Shown in pieces: positions 36,577 to 50,800 of a DNA stretch of 64,000 bases. The stretch covers positions 92,971,725-93,035,724 of the forward strand of contig OX457027.1 in assembly GCA_949752745.1 (NCBI GenBank), read 5' to 3'. Position 1 is the first letter of the stretch, and every line of letters starts with the position of its first letter. The position numbers and the translations under genes are program-made. Under the pieces are notes generated by a model. That model worked only from the letters and a program-made list of their open reading frames with translations. It was not told the origin of the DNA and did no database searches. Source of the stretch: Protula sp. h YS-2021. Its lineage: Eukaryota; Annelida; Polychaeta; Sabellida; Serpulidae.

Positions 36577-39500
36577 GAGTCGGAGACCTTTTTGTTAGTG
36601 ATAAAACATTTTCGCGAAACAAAAGGGATTACATACTTTGAATATTATGACATTATTGGTACACCTTTTATATGTTGTTCTGCAACGGTAACGATACACA
36701 ATGATACACACATGGTTATGACATACCATAATAAATACATGAGTTGTGATACGCCATAAAACATACATGGGCTACGATACTTAGTAATATATGCATCCGC
36801 GAGCAATGGCTATACATGAAAGATATGTTTTAATCAATTAAGAAATCATTTGAATTATAAAAATGTTATATTTTCTATTATAACGTTAAAATGTATCCAG
36901 TAGTGATCGGCGTAGCACTCTTCTTTATCCCCTCAGCTACCAATATACTGTTTTGACGTCATAAAAGTTATCCACAGGGTGATCAATTCAAAGCCAGAGC
37001 TAAAGAATTTGCAAAAATAAAGGCATTTTCGTTTTTTTTGTTTATTTGCATACCGAAAAAAGTATGTTAATAGATGTTACAGATAACATTGAGACAATAC
37101 AATTATAACTGCAAAATTCTAGCTTTAAATAACATCTAAGTCGGTTACTTGCATTGTGGTGTATGAGAATAGGGAGAAGTCTATCTGAAGATACATTTCT
37201 AGTTTAACTAAGAGCCGACAAAATTGCAACTCGAAAGCGTAGATTGTGCCATGTTTATTCAAAACAGAAGCTCTTTCATTCCTAAATTTTTATCTTTTTT
37301 TAACTTACAGGAGACCCACGAAGTTGTTTCTGGCATAACTACAAACGAAAACAAATAATTATGAACACACATTATAACGTACTTCAAGTATTCCCATGCA
37401 AATAATAATTTACATTTCTAAAAAAAACAGACAAACAGTGCGCTGGCCACATTTACATGTGTCATAACTAAAGTCTAATGTGGCTTTGACGGAAGCTTCT
37501 AGATTGAACATTATAAATATTAATTCCTATTACTATTAGACACGCAGGCGAGAGGATAGCACTGTAAAATATGTACGAAGGAAAATTGTTTTGTTTTTCA
37601 TTTGCCTTTCTTATGCTTTACGTCTGTGTATATATATTAAAACAGCGACATATCATCATGGCGCTTGTGTGCTTTGTGTAGGCTTAAGCACTTGCTGATA
37701 TCCAATGTACCTACCATTGTATCATGTTACAAATTTATAGCAAATAATACATACATAGGGTTCAAATAAACAGTTTTAAAATGCCATTTAATATGAATCT
37801 GAAAGAAAATTACAAATATAGAATATTACAAAGTAATAAATTATGACGAAATGTTAACTTCACGTTTCAAGAGATATTGAACTGCTCTATCAATGCTTGG
37901 GGAAATACATAAACTGGTATTAGCAAATTGGTACAATGCATTACTGCATGTTTATGTAAATCTCTCACATTCTGCTTTATATATAGTGTAAAATTCAAAT
38001 AAATCAAATACACAAATTCTCCAAACTTCTAATTCCTAGTTGTACTAAAATACCTATCATGTAAATTATTTCAGTAGAAAGAAAAAAGAAAATATTATGT
38101 TGAATTACTGGTTTCGTCGTTGATGCATTTATTTTCATATACAAAACAAAGAATTAAATAGTGTCGAAACACATCACCTTTAGTGCACAAACAAATTAAT
38201 AACGAAATATTTTTTTCTGGCAACATGTTAACAATACATGTCATACTGTGGTGGAATGAGCAATTAGAAATGATTTCCACTAAAATATAAACTGATATTG
38301 CATTTGATGCTCAACATTGTGTGACAGAATAATCAATGAATTTGATCGAGGATTTGTCATAGTAAAAAGCCGATGAACAACGTCTGTCTATTGATAATAC
38401 CTTAGGGAACAAATTTCAAGACATCGTAATCTCTGCAGGTTGCAAAGGTAAAATCAATTGAAAGTTACTTTCTAATGCAGCCAAGAAGTGCTATGGCCAT
38501 GATTTTAGTGATAAACATTAACCAGCAGATCTTTGTGTTGGATAAAAAATACAGCGGATCGCTTCGTGCAAGCGGTGCAAAATGTATCTATATGTATATT
38601 ATATTATATATGCAAAATGTATCTATATGTATATTATATCAGGTTAAATATAATAATAACCTGACTTTTCAAGAACTAGTAAATATTGCTACCACCTATT
38701 TGTATTTAACTATGGTGAAGTAACTAATAACCATACACTGGCGACAGTGTAAGAGTCTGTAACGTTTGTTAAATGTACAGAACTGATTTTTCGTGATGTG
38801 ATTTAATATGAGAACTATTGTAGTCAGTAGTGAGCTTTGATAAAAACCATTCTATTTTCAACATACAAATGGAAGCGAATGTAATGACTTATATGTTTGT
38901 TTGTTCATTTAGTCAATTTTATATTACTGAAGTTTATTATTAGAGTGATTTTGTCTGTGGTACTTTACTGGAATACTTATAATGGAGTTCACGTCAGATG
39001 TCTGTGGAAGAAATCACAGCCTGTCGTTGGTTGAAACCTGTATGACAGAGGTTGTGATGGTGGTGGTGTATTGGAGTGGGATTAATTTCAAGGATAAATT
39101 TTCAGCCTGTAACTTGTCAGATCCATAATGAAAGACGTTGGATGTCACAATATGATCCAAGAACCGATTTTTTTTCTCATCTACGTTTAACTGAACAGAA
39201 ATCAGTGTATCAATGAAGTTATGCATTCCAGCAGCATTCCAACGATTTAAATGACACCATATTTTGAGAAGTCTTCCCTGTCCAAGGTTTTGAATGATTG
39301 CTCTCTAGTTTCAACCAGAATAATTTATACTTTCACACTATTGTAAGACTCTTGACTGGACTCAAAGTATATTCTATTAGAAAATTTTGTCGGAATTTTC
39401 AGGAAACATCCCTAACAATCATTTTGCACGCTTTAAATGCGCAAAAAAGTACGAAAATTGCTAAAGTTAACACAAACGGTGGAAACAGCTTTTATTATTA

Positions 39501-41316
39501 ATTTTAAACTTTAAAATGGGTAGCTTGAAGTCTGTCGAATTTGAAATGTATAAGATGCTGAAGTTACAGAGTTTGGAGGATATGGTTTTGTGCTGTTAAG
39601 AGTATGCGTCCAGGCTGCCAGAAGTGTAGGATTTAAAAGTGGCGTGTTTCTGTTAAATATAGGTAGAATTTTAAAAAGGAGTGTTGATTCAGAGCGATAG
39701 GAAAAAATTTGATACCACTATTTGCTTAACTTGGCGCATCTGTAAAATTAAAAAAAGCCATTTAAAAAGTCATGCTGTTTCGGCATACCAGACCAACAAT
39801 CTGAGCTGCCAACTGGTTGATTTTTTCTATTCGAAACTTCTAGAACCGACCAAATCAATTCAACAATCATGCCAAAAGATCAAAAGCAAGTTTTTCTTCG
39901 TCTTTAGTTTCATTTTTTTGAATAATTTATTTGATGACAATTATGTTTATATGCTTTTGTTAGTTTGTTGGTTTGCTTTAAAGCAATAACTTTGGTTGTA
40001 TTAAAGGAATTGGAAGGCTTGGTAGTATCTGTGTTAACATCCGTGTCAAAACATGTGAAGAAAGGTAGTTACAAAATATAGAGCATTTTTTAAACTTCAA
40101 ACTTCACATTTAGAGGTGCATTTGATATAGACACGGATGATAACCAGTTTGTAATAGAGAATCCTCTCCCTTGCATTTATAGCTGGCATGTAACACTGAT
40201 GAACGTATTGTTGTGCTTAGACAAGGGGCGGCTCTGATTCGCGTAGATTATCTCAGAAAAAAATACTGGAAAATAATTGAAACTGCAGATTATTTTAATA
40301 CGATCGATACTTCATTAGAAATAGATTCATTAGAAATATTCGACTGCTGCAAAAGACACAAGAGCACGCTGGTGACAAACGTCACTCTCGTAACTGCAGA
40401 AAATTGTGATTTTACTTTTAGAGTTCACTAATGGGGTGAAAGAATAACTTTATTTTTTCTACTGCGAACTCATTAAAACCACCGCTTTATTAGTGCGATG
40501 TCGAAAAAACACACATACTAAATTTAACAAATATTCGCTTCTAGATTGTTCTTAGCTTGTTGTCTTTTATTCTCTAAGCTATTTGAGAAAACTGAAAAGT
40601 TTTACGGAGGTTTAATGCAGCAAAGATCGACATCAGCAATGAATTTCTTTGTCAAGATGTATCTCGAAAAACTCTCATCTAAATTTATAAAATTATATTT
40701 TCATGGATATATGTGGTAAATGGGTTCGAATTAATAAACCAACTCAGTCGCTTGAACAAAATCAGGTGAAATTAGTTTTAAACATCCAAATTTGAGTAAA
40801 ATACTCTGCAAAACAAATTTATTGCTTATTTTTAAACGAAATGTTTGGAGCAGAACTAAATTTATCAAGGCCTGGCGACCATTGTTTTCGTGCCGTCCGT
40901 TAACTGGCACTTTATGATTAGCTTCACTCAGTCTAGTTCACGTTACCTGTTGAACGTTTTCAGCTTGTGGGTGATTCTGACCATAATATGACATGTATCA
41001 ATATTAACAATACAATAATGCATGGAGACTTTGGCGATAATAAGTTTTCATGTAAGATGTTTATTGCCTTCGTCTGTTTGCGTCTGTTTGCTGTGGGGAA
41101 GCTACTTTGATTATTGAGAAAGTGTCTAGAGAGATAAATGTACAGTTCTGCATAAAAGCGACATGACTTCAAATCATTAGAAATCTATCGTAAAGTTAAG
41201 TATAAAGCACAACTCTGTGTTGTGTTTTATCATTGTCTTTAGCTTATGTATAGAAGGTGACTAAATAAAGCTGAAGAAAAAATGAAAATGTATTCTATTT
41301 AGTTTTCGTTATCATA
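36577..41316. other. Gene-poor intergenic region
   Basis: No supported gene. Weak repeats: a degenerate ACATGGGTTATGATAC-like series at about 36690-36790, and a 40-bp duplication of AAAATGTATCTATATGTATA at 38577-38640. Confidence 0.5.
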
Positions 41317-43030
41317 ATGAATAAGACAGTATTTTGTTTCAGTTTACTTGTAATTATTGTAGGATTTACTATTTTCTATTTAAATAGTCAAACTGAAACA
41401 GCCTTATTTGATCTCATTAAGAAGGAGAGTTCTTCAAATGAATCATACGATACGGAATCTAAAAGAAATGAGTCGAAGAATGTTAAAATAAGGGATGGTA
41501 ATCACACATTCAGGCCCTCTACAAGCCAAGTAAACAACAGCAAAGAGAGGATAATGTCACATAATGACAGGCATTGGGTTACTCATCAACAAAGTGAAAT
41601 GATACAAAGCTTTAAAAATCATAGTAATGTAAGGAATACATCATTTCATGCAAACAGTGAGGAAGAGCGGATATTGACAAAAGTCAGTCAAAACCATTAT
41701 CATACAAATATCACTTTTAAACTCTTACAATGGACATCGGATGTAGTACGTGTTTCTTTTGTTTCATATTTATATAAAAATACGTTTATTGGATTTTCAT
41801 TTTTGTTGTACAAAGTAAACTTTAAAAATCAGTCAATATAGATATCTTAATCTTTATTTTTGTAAATTATTAAAATATGTTTATGTTATTTTAAAATGAA
41901 GCTTTTAGATGTTCTGTTGTATATTTTTTAATGTCCAAAGTTATTTCTGTTACAAACTCTTCACGAAGTTATTTATTTATTTGGAACTGAAAACTAAAGA
42001 GAAATACCAAAAAGTAAAAATCACATGTATGTTTAAAGAGCCTCATTTACACTTTCAGAGTTTTGAGTTGGATAAATTAAGGGGTGATACCGGTAGAGTG
42101 TTTCAAAACTGTAATTATAATAACTGTGAGATTATCCAAAATAAGGAATTACTAAATAATAGCGACGGCGTAATTATGTATCTACCGACTTTGATATACA
42201 AGAGGATGAGCGCAGTCCTCCCTGGCATCCGCCCACCCTGGCAAAAGTGGATAGTATTGAATTTAGAGCCTCCTACTTTTTATGCTAAAGTTTCCATAGA
42301 AAAGTTTCGCAGCGTCTTTAATGCAAGTGTTACATACAGAAGCACATCAACCATGCACCTACCGTATGGGTACGTCAGTGCAAAACCAATACAAGAACAT
42401 AATGGAGACAATAGAAATTATTTAAAGAGCAAAACCAAGTTAGTGGCATGGTTTGTGAGCCGATGTAGACGTCATAGCTTACGTGATAACTATGTGCGTG
42501 ATTTACAGCGCCACATACCCGTGCATGTTTACGGTAGATGCGGTAACTATACATGTCCTCTTGGTGTATTACTTGAAAGCACTGACCCCTGTCATGTTAT
42601 GTTAGAAAAGAATTATAAGTTTTATTTAGCATTTGAGAATTCTTTATGCAAGGAATATATGACCGAGAAAGTGTTCAAGATTTTGTTATTGAATGTCGTG
42701 CCTGTGGTATTAGGAGCTGCTAATTATTCCGCAGTTCTACCGCCACATTCTTACATAGAGGTCAGAAATTTTAGCTCTCCCAAAGATCTGGCGGATTATC
42801 TGTTATATTTAGACAATAATGACCAAGCTTATAATGAATATTTTTCATGGAAGGCATATTACACAGTCCGCCATCAAGTACGAGACGATTACGTATGCCA
42901 ATTATGCAAATATATGAACGAATTTGCCAATGTCAGTCAGTCACACGAGTTTTTTGATTGGACTGTTAAAAGCAACTGTTATGATGTCGAAGATTTCTAT
43001 AAAAATGTATGGAACATATCAAAATATTGA
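41317..43030 (+). CDS. Alpha-1,3-fucosyltransferase (GT10 family)
   Basis: Two exons: 41317-41745 (donor GTACGT) and 42059-43030 (acceptor CACTTTCAG), phase 0; 1401 nt, 466 residues. It is a type II Golgi protein: short N-terminus, membrane helix at about 7-25, then a polar Asn-rich stem with several N-glycosylation sequons, and a catalytic domain from about 135. Recognition rests on KLLQWTS (like the ILLWT start of the family fold), LNLEPP (like MEPP), and the donor-binding signature FYLAFENSLCKEYMTEKV followed by NVVPVVLG at about 330-362. By family it transfers fucose from GDP-fucose onto N-acetylglucosamine of glycans. A frame continues past the donor into the intron, so exon 1 ends by splice-site choice. 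AATAAA lies at 43404. A close paralogue is cut by the right window edge. Confidence 0.88.
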
Positions 43031-43409
43031 AGTAAACCTGATTACTGAAGGAAACTAACATAATGCACAAGTTGTCACATAGTATGAAATCTAAGTATTA
43101 AGCATGAAAGTTGTTGTCAGAAAAACACAGTCTTCCCAATTTGTGCAATTTACAAGAGGAAACAAGTGTACAAAGTGAAATGGATATAAATTATTATACA
43201 TGCAGCGTTATATTACTATAGTTTTTGTGCTCTTAAATCAAATATTATGCCTAGAATGCAAGTGTTTCCTCTTTTTATTTGGCCAATTGATGTGTTTCGA
43301 CAAATAGTAAATTTTGAATGGTTCTGACATTGCATAGAAAGAAGAGATGATATATGCTGTCATTGAACATCAATATACTAGCTGTTGAAAAGATATAGAT
43401 CAGAATAAA

Positions 43410-44510
43410 ACAGAATGTGTTGCGTTGTGCTATGGAGCATACTTAAAGCCTGTTTATAAACAAAGCTATACTTAAACTATATAGCATAGATTTATGTAAT
43501 GTATTAAACGAAATGAATTATACAGACATACAATATTTACACTGCAAAGGTACTGTATTTTGATTTTGTTGAATATAAAAGCCTGTCAATGAATGCCTGG
43601 AATGGATAGTTTGTGCTGTCCTACTTCAATAGCATATTCGCAAGCAAATACCTGGGCTTCCCTAAACATAATGATTATGGTCGATCAAAGAATTTTGATC
43701 TTAAGTAGGAAGTGTTATGTTTCACGAAATACATCTAAGGGAGAGACATTTAACACTAAAAACGGATCGTTTACATTTTTGGATGCGTAAGTGCGTATGC
43801 GGGCCTCATGGGCTGTATACCTACAGAACAATTTAGGCATCAAGGCTCTTTATTTGAAACAGTGCTGTTACGGTTTAGAAGCACATTTGTTGTAAAACCT
43901 GACTTGATCACAGTTTAGTGAATGGGTCCTTTTTTATAAGTTTATAAGACGTCCAGTGCAAGACAAGCTAGCGCTGCTTCTGTCAGTTTGGTTTAAGTAA
44001 GTCTTTTTTCGCAGGGATGGTATTAACTTTGAATCTGTTAGAGCTCTTTGATTAAAAACACGATTTTATTTTCATTCATCTTTTGTCGGACTGGTAATTT
44101 TACGAAAACAAGATATCTCCAAGGAGTATTTTCCAGATATATTTATATATGACAGTGTTTGTTTGCCCTATTCGTCAGTAATACGGTCATATTGTTCAGA
44201 ATAGACTAGTATTTAGTTAGAATGTAATGCCGCACATATAATAATTTGTCTTGCTGTTTTTGTGTTCGTTCTTACTTTGACGATAAACATTCTCATTGGT
44301 GGAAATCATGTTGTCTATAACTAGATCAGTGGGTGTGTAAGCAGGAAGTGTTTCAGAATCATTAGCTGTTCATTTTTGGAAACGTGATACAGATCAATCG
44401 TCATGTGTGAGTCAATTTATTATAAAAGCGATAGAAATCAAATAACAGCTCAAGATAAAGAGATTATGGAACCGGTTTAGTGATTATTTAGACAAGCTTA
44501 AAGCAAGGAC
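43410..44510. other. Intergenic, nothing recognised
   Basis: No supported gene; only short chance frames. Confidence 0.5.
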
Positions 44511-44512
44511 AG

Positions 44513-44612
44513 ATAGATAGACAGAGATTACAGATATATAAAAGATAAATAGATAGAGAGATAAATAGAGAGATAGAGAGACAGATAGATAGCTGGTAGA
44601 TAGATAGAAAAT
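44513..44612. repeat. (GATA)n/(GACA)n microsatellite, interrupted
   Basis: GATAGATAGACAGA-type tetranucleotides over about 100 bp. Confidence 0.85.
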
Positions 44613-44893
44613 GAAATAAAGTGGCAAACAAAGTTGTTGAGTTTTTCACAGGATGTCACTCTTTTGAACCTACCGATTTCTTAGTAGTATAGTTTCTTTC
44701 TTTTAATAGTTCATTCTTTGTGTCTCAATTTTTTTTCTTTTTTTTACATGTAAAATTATTTCCTAATATATACGCTTTATATTTGTTTTCTTTTAAATCT
44801 GATAATTGTTGTTTTGACTGCTTGTTTATTTGTGCTAGTGTTTGCTTTTACTTTCAAATACATACGCTTTGCCACAGTTTCTTGCGCAGCTAT

Positions 44894-47800
44894 TCAGAGC
44901 AGTTTCTGTTGCTTCTCAGCGCTGGACTTCTGCTTATGAAGTTCATTTTGTTTTGGGTAATGGGATAGCATTCTGGCAGACGGATCGTTGGTATCCGACC
45001 ACTTAGGCATCCAGTAGTAAGGTGTGAATTTTGCTTGATTAGGAAAGAACGACTCGAACACAACGCGGTAGTAGTAGCCTTCTTTGGTCTTTGGAGGGTT
45101 GATTGGGAAGCGAATGGGCGCTTCTTCAAGCTGTTTGTCAGATACCTTCGAAATAAAGTTTACAATATGAAATAAGTTTTAAAATATAACAATGCAAAAC
45201 ATATAAGTTTTTTTCAAACTTTACAAAATATTCTTAATATACTATCAATATATAAGCAGCCGTTCATTGCATCGTGGGATATTTTTCACCTTTGGCTCTA
45301 TATGCTGCTTGAGCAGTTCAAACCAAGAATTTTCCGTTGACGAGATTCCGTCACTGAATCCTTCCTTCGGACGCCATAGTACGTCTTGTGGAATCAAGTC
45401 CTCTCCGTCAAACGCCTTTCTTATCAGGTATTTTTCTATACCGTCCCTAGGCAACCTCTTCTCTTCGGGGATAGACAGATAGTAGGAGGAAAACTGATGG
45501 TCGAGAAAAGGCACACGGAGTTCCAACCTGCATCAGTGTGATTAAATATCTCTGAAGTTTTTAAAATATATATATTTAATATAGCTGTGAATTTAAGCTG
45601 TAGACGCCCAGTCTTCTGTCTGGTATTTTTTATTATTTTAAAATATGAGAGCAATACCTTCAGGAAAGATGGATATTTCTTATCATGCGTATTACCAACA
45701 TTGTATTTAGAAAAGAGCCGTTGTTTTATTTTTTTGCTTATTACAATCGCTATTCCGTGTTGCATAGCATAATATGTGTATTTGTGGATCCTCCATTCGT
45801 GTTATTTCACCAAGGTCAACGATGCTCAAAATATGGAAAAATAGTTTAAAATATATTGTGCCATATCCCGTTACCCGTGAGCAGCAGTTGTACGGTCGGC
45901 TCGACACACATCGTACAAATGTAAATCCTGTAACAATCTTCTACTCTCTTTATCGGCACTACTTGCATCAGGTGCTTTGTGAAAGTAGATATATCCTTGC
46001 GCAACCTCATCCGAGCCCTCACCAGAAAATATTACTACGCTGTTCGTGTGACGGGCTATGTACTTACACACCAAAAACATTCCTGTTAAACATGAAATAA
46101 AAGAGACAATTTATTTTTACTATGCTTCACTTAATAATTTCTTAAAGCATTCGAATTATTTTCAGTGTTTGAAAAGGGCTATTCGTCAATCATAAAAAGC
46201 GTCTCTGACGTTGTCTAACTTATCGATAAATATTAAAACAAACGCCAGTTTTTAGAGAATCCAGTGACAATGTACTAACATTGTGAATTAACGATTTGTG
46301 CAATTTGATCAGTTTCAAATTGCTTTTTCTCTAGAACTTTCAAGCTTAAATATTGAGGCTTGGTACATGGATATTTTTCTACACATAGCAGTAATGGCGT
46401 CATGCTGTTTGAGGTCATTTTGATGGATTTTGTCATATACACTTGCCTATTGCACCTCTAATGGTTATGATGTCATAAATCTCTAAGTGATATATAGTAT
46501 CCCGGATCGCAGCGATACCTTCTTCCGGTGTAAACACCACCTCATGATGCTCGCTGTTGATGTGATTCGCCACCTAACAATTCCACTATTTCACTGTATA
46601 TTGTATAAATCATGTTTTGTGAACCCCTTGAAAGTACATTGACATTTCACAACTGATATTACTATTTTCTTATGTTTCATTATAACATAACACATCAAGT
46701 GATCATGCAGTCTCGTAAAAATAATAGCTATATTTTACGTTTTTTACCCACATACAGATCTTCGCTTATCACATTTACACAAATGCTATAGGTACAAGTC
46801 TTTTTGACTCTGAAGAAGGCTTTCAATTCGAATATAACTTATAAAATGTTGCAATGTAACACACAGACGGTGTCGTGCTGGAAGGGTCTTATAGTTAATA
46901 CGAGGTTAGCTAAGTGGCGATTGTGTTTGTTTGTGTTACAATAATGATAGACCATGATGTTGCTGTGCTTTGTATTAATTTTAGGCACTTCCGAAAGGCG
47001 AGGGAACTTTCTCGCATGTGCAAATCAAATAGAGAACATAACATCCCCACAACATCGCTATTATATAACAAATACACACATAACTAGACTGTCAACATCT
47101 ACTCTATCTGTACAAATTGTTCCTTTTATCCATACATCTGTTCTAAAGATATAGAACATCTACTGACAATGAAATTCAGCTGTACCACACAAATCGATGA
47201 AGCGCATACCAATATATTATAACTGACCAATTCATATGCAATTTCTGAAGCAGCCCAACCTTTCTAGCGGCTGACAGGTCTGGACTTCCTCTCATGCCTA
47301 CGCAGAAGGACTGAATTCGGTAGCTGCAATCATTCTTCCTCATCAACTTTGTCAGTAGGCCAGCGACAAGACTTGAATCAAGGCCGCCTTCAAATTATTG
47401 GTATATTGAATACAAAGCAGCAAATTTTGCTAACTGTAACCGGTAATTCCAAAAAAAGAAAACCATAATTTCTTTTTGCAATTTCTCAATATAGATTTTA
47501 CAGTGTCTTTTAGTTATTTTGTAATAACCATTCGATTGTTATATCAACAACATTTAAGGGCCTGGACAGAAGTGCACAACCAGTTTGCTTTGACTGGCGT
47601 GCTGGTAGTTTTGAATTTAACGACACTTCTCTGTAAATACAATAATTTTTTGCATTCAGGAAAAGATATCCCATTTTGGAATTATTCGTAGTTATCGGAA
47701 TCGTAATAAAGTAAACGATGTCAACCGGGCTATAAAATTGTAATATACTGAAACATAAAAGAGTGTTACTTTGTACATCGGACATATATCATCCAAAAAG

Positions 47801-50800
47801 GGTAAATTATATGTGTCGAGAAACGGTATAAAATACTAGGAAAGTGTATATAAAAGTCTGAATATACGCATCTAAACAAATGTGTCTTTGGCGAGTTTAT
47901 TCACCAGTTGGTCAGAAGCTTTTCGAAATTTTGCAAGTTCGAATCTGTTTCGCTTTTTACGATTAGTCGTATGGGTAATGTTTGCAATATATATTCTTAA
48001 TTTTTCACGTTAAGTCCTTGATGGATATATCCTGCAGCAGTGAGAACTGATCGCTCTGATAGCTTATTAATTTGTATATGCCTGAAACACCATCTGTTCA
48101 CAGCTTTGCCATGAGCTAATGATGCATTTCGCCTTTACCTGAGAGCATCCTATTCTCCGGTTTGCCATGAGTCATTTGTGCATAATACTTTTACCTGAGA
48201 GCACGCATTCCATGCACCGTTTTGCCATGAGTCTGATGCACATGGCAGTTTTACCTGAGAGCACGCATCCTATTCTCCGGTTTGTCATGAGTCGCTTATG
48301 CACGGCTGCTTTCAACAGTGTTCTGATGTTTTGCGACACCGAATCTCAAGAAAACATACGTAAACTTTTCTTTAAGTATAATTTCTCAATAACAAAAAAT
48401 ACGCTGTCTAATTATCGCGACAAGTGAAATTATAAAGACACCGCTTCACAGTAATATAATTGGTCAGAAAGACATCATTTATTGAACAATACATGCAGCA
48501 TAAGGTTACAGCAACAATGTATGGACTAAGTCTCTTACTCGCTACATACAGTTGAGTTCAATGTGTACTATAATATTTGGTATCTGAAAAAACTAACATT
48601 TTAACCCCGGGATGGCGGAGGGGGGCACTCGCATGAATGTGTTACCAATCGCATCCAAAATAAAAAAAAACAAAATCGCGGAGAAAGTTGGCAACATGGA
48701 GGCCAGACGTGATCCGTGCAGAGTGCCAGTGTCATTTAAAAAAGAGGAGGAGGAGTCACTCTCATTTTCAACAAACAAGTTCACTTTAAGAAGCTCACGG
48801 TAACCAGTTGGTACATGCCCACCCCTGGAGTTTATTTTAACACAGGTTTATCTTGCATCATTCAATTGGTAAAATCTGCTTGGAATTCATATTTTTATTT
48901 TAAAATGGTTACCTTCATTCAGTGAGTGTGGGATAATAAGTGTCTCGTAACGAGGTGCATTTCCAATTTTATGAAAATTCTCGCGTGTGTTAAATGTGGC
49001 ATGGCCTTGTGTATCAATGTCATAGGTTTCCACATGACCTGGCGCTATGGGAACACATTTTTCTGCGTCATTTTCAGGAAATAGTTTTATTATCCCTGCA
49101 ATTAATTATACAAAAAATTCCTAGAGCCCATAATTCAATACTCATATAACCATAAATGTATATGGACGATGGATCAAGGCGTTTGCCATTTGGAATTGGT
49201 TAATTTGCAAAAGATTGATATCTATCTGAAATATATGAATGTACATTCAACGAAACATGAAATAATGAGAAAATTTTCATTTTCAACTTCCAACCTTTTG
49301 CTTCAGAGCAAACTGCAAGGCACCCATCTTCGGTTAGGATGCGGAATAGAGGACGCACGCCGTATGTGTCCCTGCCTAGGTACACCTTGCCTTCAGCTTT
49401 GTCGATGAGGTAAAAAGCGAAGACGCCGTCGAGATGAGAGGCAGCGAAGTCAATACCGCCGTGCGCGTAAAGGTGAAGAATAGCTTCTCCGTCACTCTCA
49501 GTCTCGTAATGGAAGCCAAACTGTTTCCGAATCTGTGAACCAGCCAACGTAGCGATTTCTTATTAGTTTTTAAGACAAACGCGTCAGTTTCTATATCAGA
49601 GTCCTTTTTAGCTGGAAATATTCTACAAAAGCAGCGTAGAATGAACATTTAATTAATGAATATTGAAATGAAAACTGCTTTGTTCGTGTGTACATTAAGA
49701 ATTTGGGTGTATGTGTGATGGGTGTTACGCCATGGATGTCATCTGTTAGACAATGAGGATCGTTTATTACACTATGAAAATATTTTACAGTGTGGGTTTC
49801 CTGTGTTACACTATGAATGGCATGGGTTACACTGTAAGTATTGTGAATCATACTATAATTGTATTGTATTACATTATGAGTGTCGTTGGTGCTAACTGAG
49901 TGTCGTGTGTTACACTAGCAGTGTCATGTGTTGCATTTTTCTCTGCTAACGTTACACTTTAAGTAGCATTTGTCACTCTCTAAGTTTATTGTGTGACACT
50001 GTAACATTATTGTGTTATGCCATGAGTTACGTGTTTTACAATATAAGCTTCTTTTGTTATTACATAAATGTCATGTGTTACCCTCTATGTTTATTGTGTG
50101 ACACTATAAGTGTCCTTTGTTACACCATGACTAACGTGTTTACAATATGAATTTCGTGTGTTATTATATTAGTTTTACGTGATACACTATGATTATTGTG
50201 TTTAACCTTTTGACACTGCTCTTAAACAATCAAAACCAATGATTTTGCGATAAAAGACCAGGACTGATTAATTTTTACTAGAAGCGGATCGAAGAATGAA
50301 CCGACTCATTGACTGACCAGTTGGTAGTTGTAGATCTCGCCATTGTAGCACAGAACGAGATGCTGCAACTTTTTGAGTTGTATGGGCTGCATGCCACTCT
50401 CGTCACCCACGATAGCCAGCCGATGGAACCCAAGTGTGCAGTTTCTATTTGGATACAGTAGTGTATGGCCATTATTTTCTATACACTCGGGTGAAAATAA
50501 GATTAGTTTTCATCTGTGAAACAATTTTGCCAGCCAGAGAAAGCCAAGCATACAGTTTTTTTAATTAATGATTTTTTAAATATTTTTTTAATTAATCATT
50601 TTTTAATTAAGGGGATACAGTGCCTTCATTTATACACGATATAAAGTAAAAAGAAAGAAATATAAATTAAAGTTCGATCTATTGATGCATGAGGTGCTGT
50701 TTTTTTACTGCGCATACCCTTTCTAAGGAATGCCAAAGTAGCTTTGATTGATTTCAATTGTGCTTATGAAAAATCTGAAATATAATGAAAATGCACGCAT

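Noticed and set aside
44890..45129. 79-residue minus frame starting MKKRPFASQ
   Set aside because: Out-of-frame shadow of the last asparagine synthetase exon, which reads [11 protein letters not shown] and onward.
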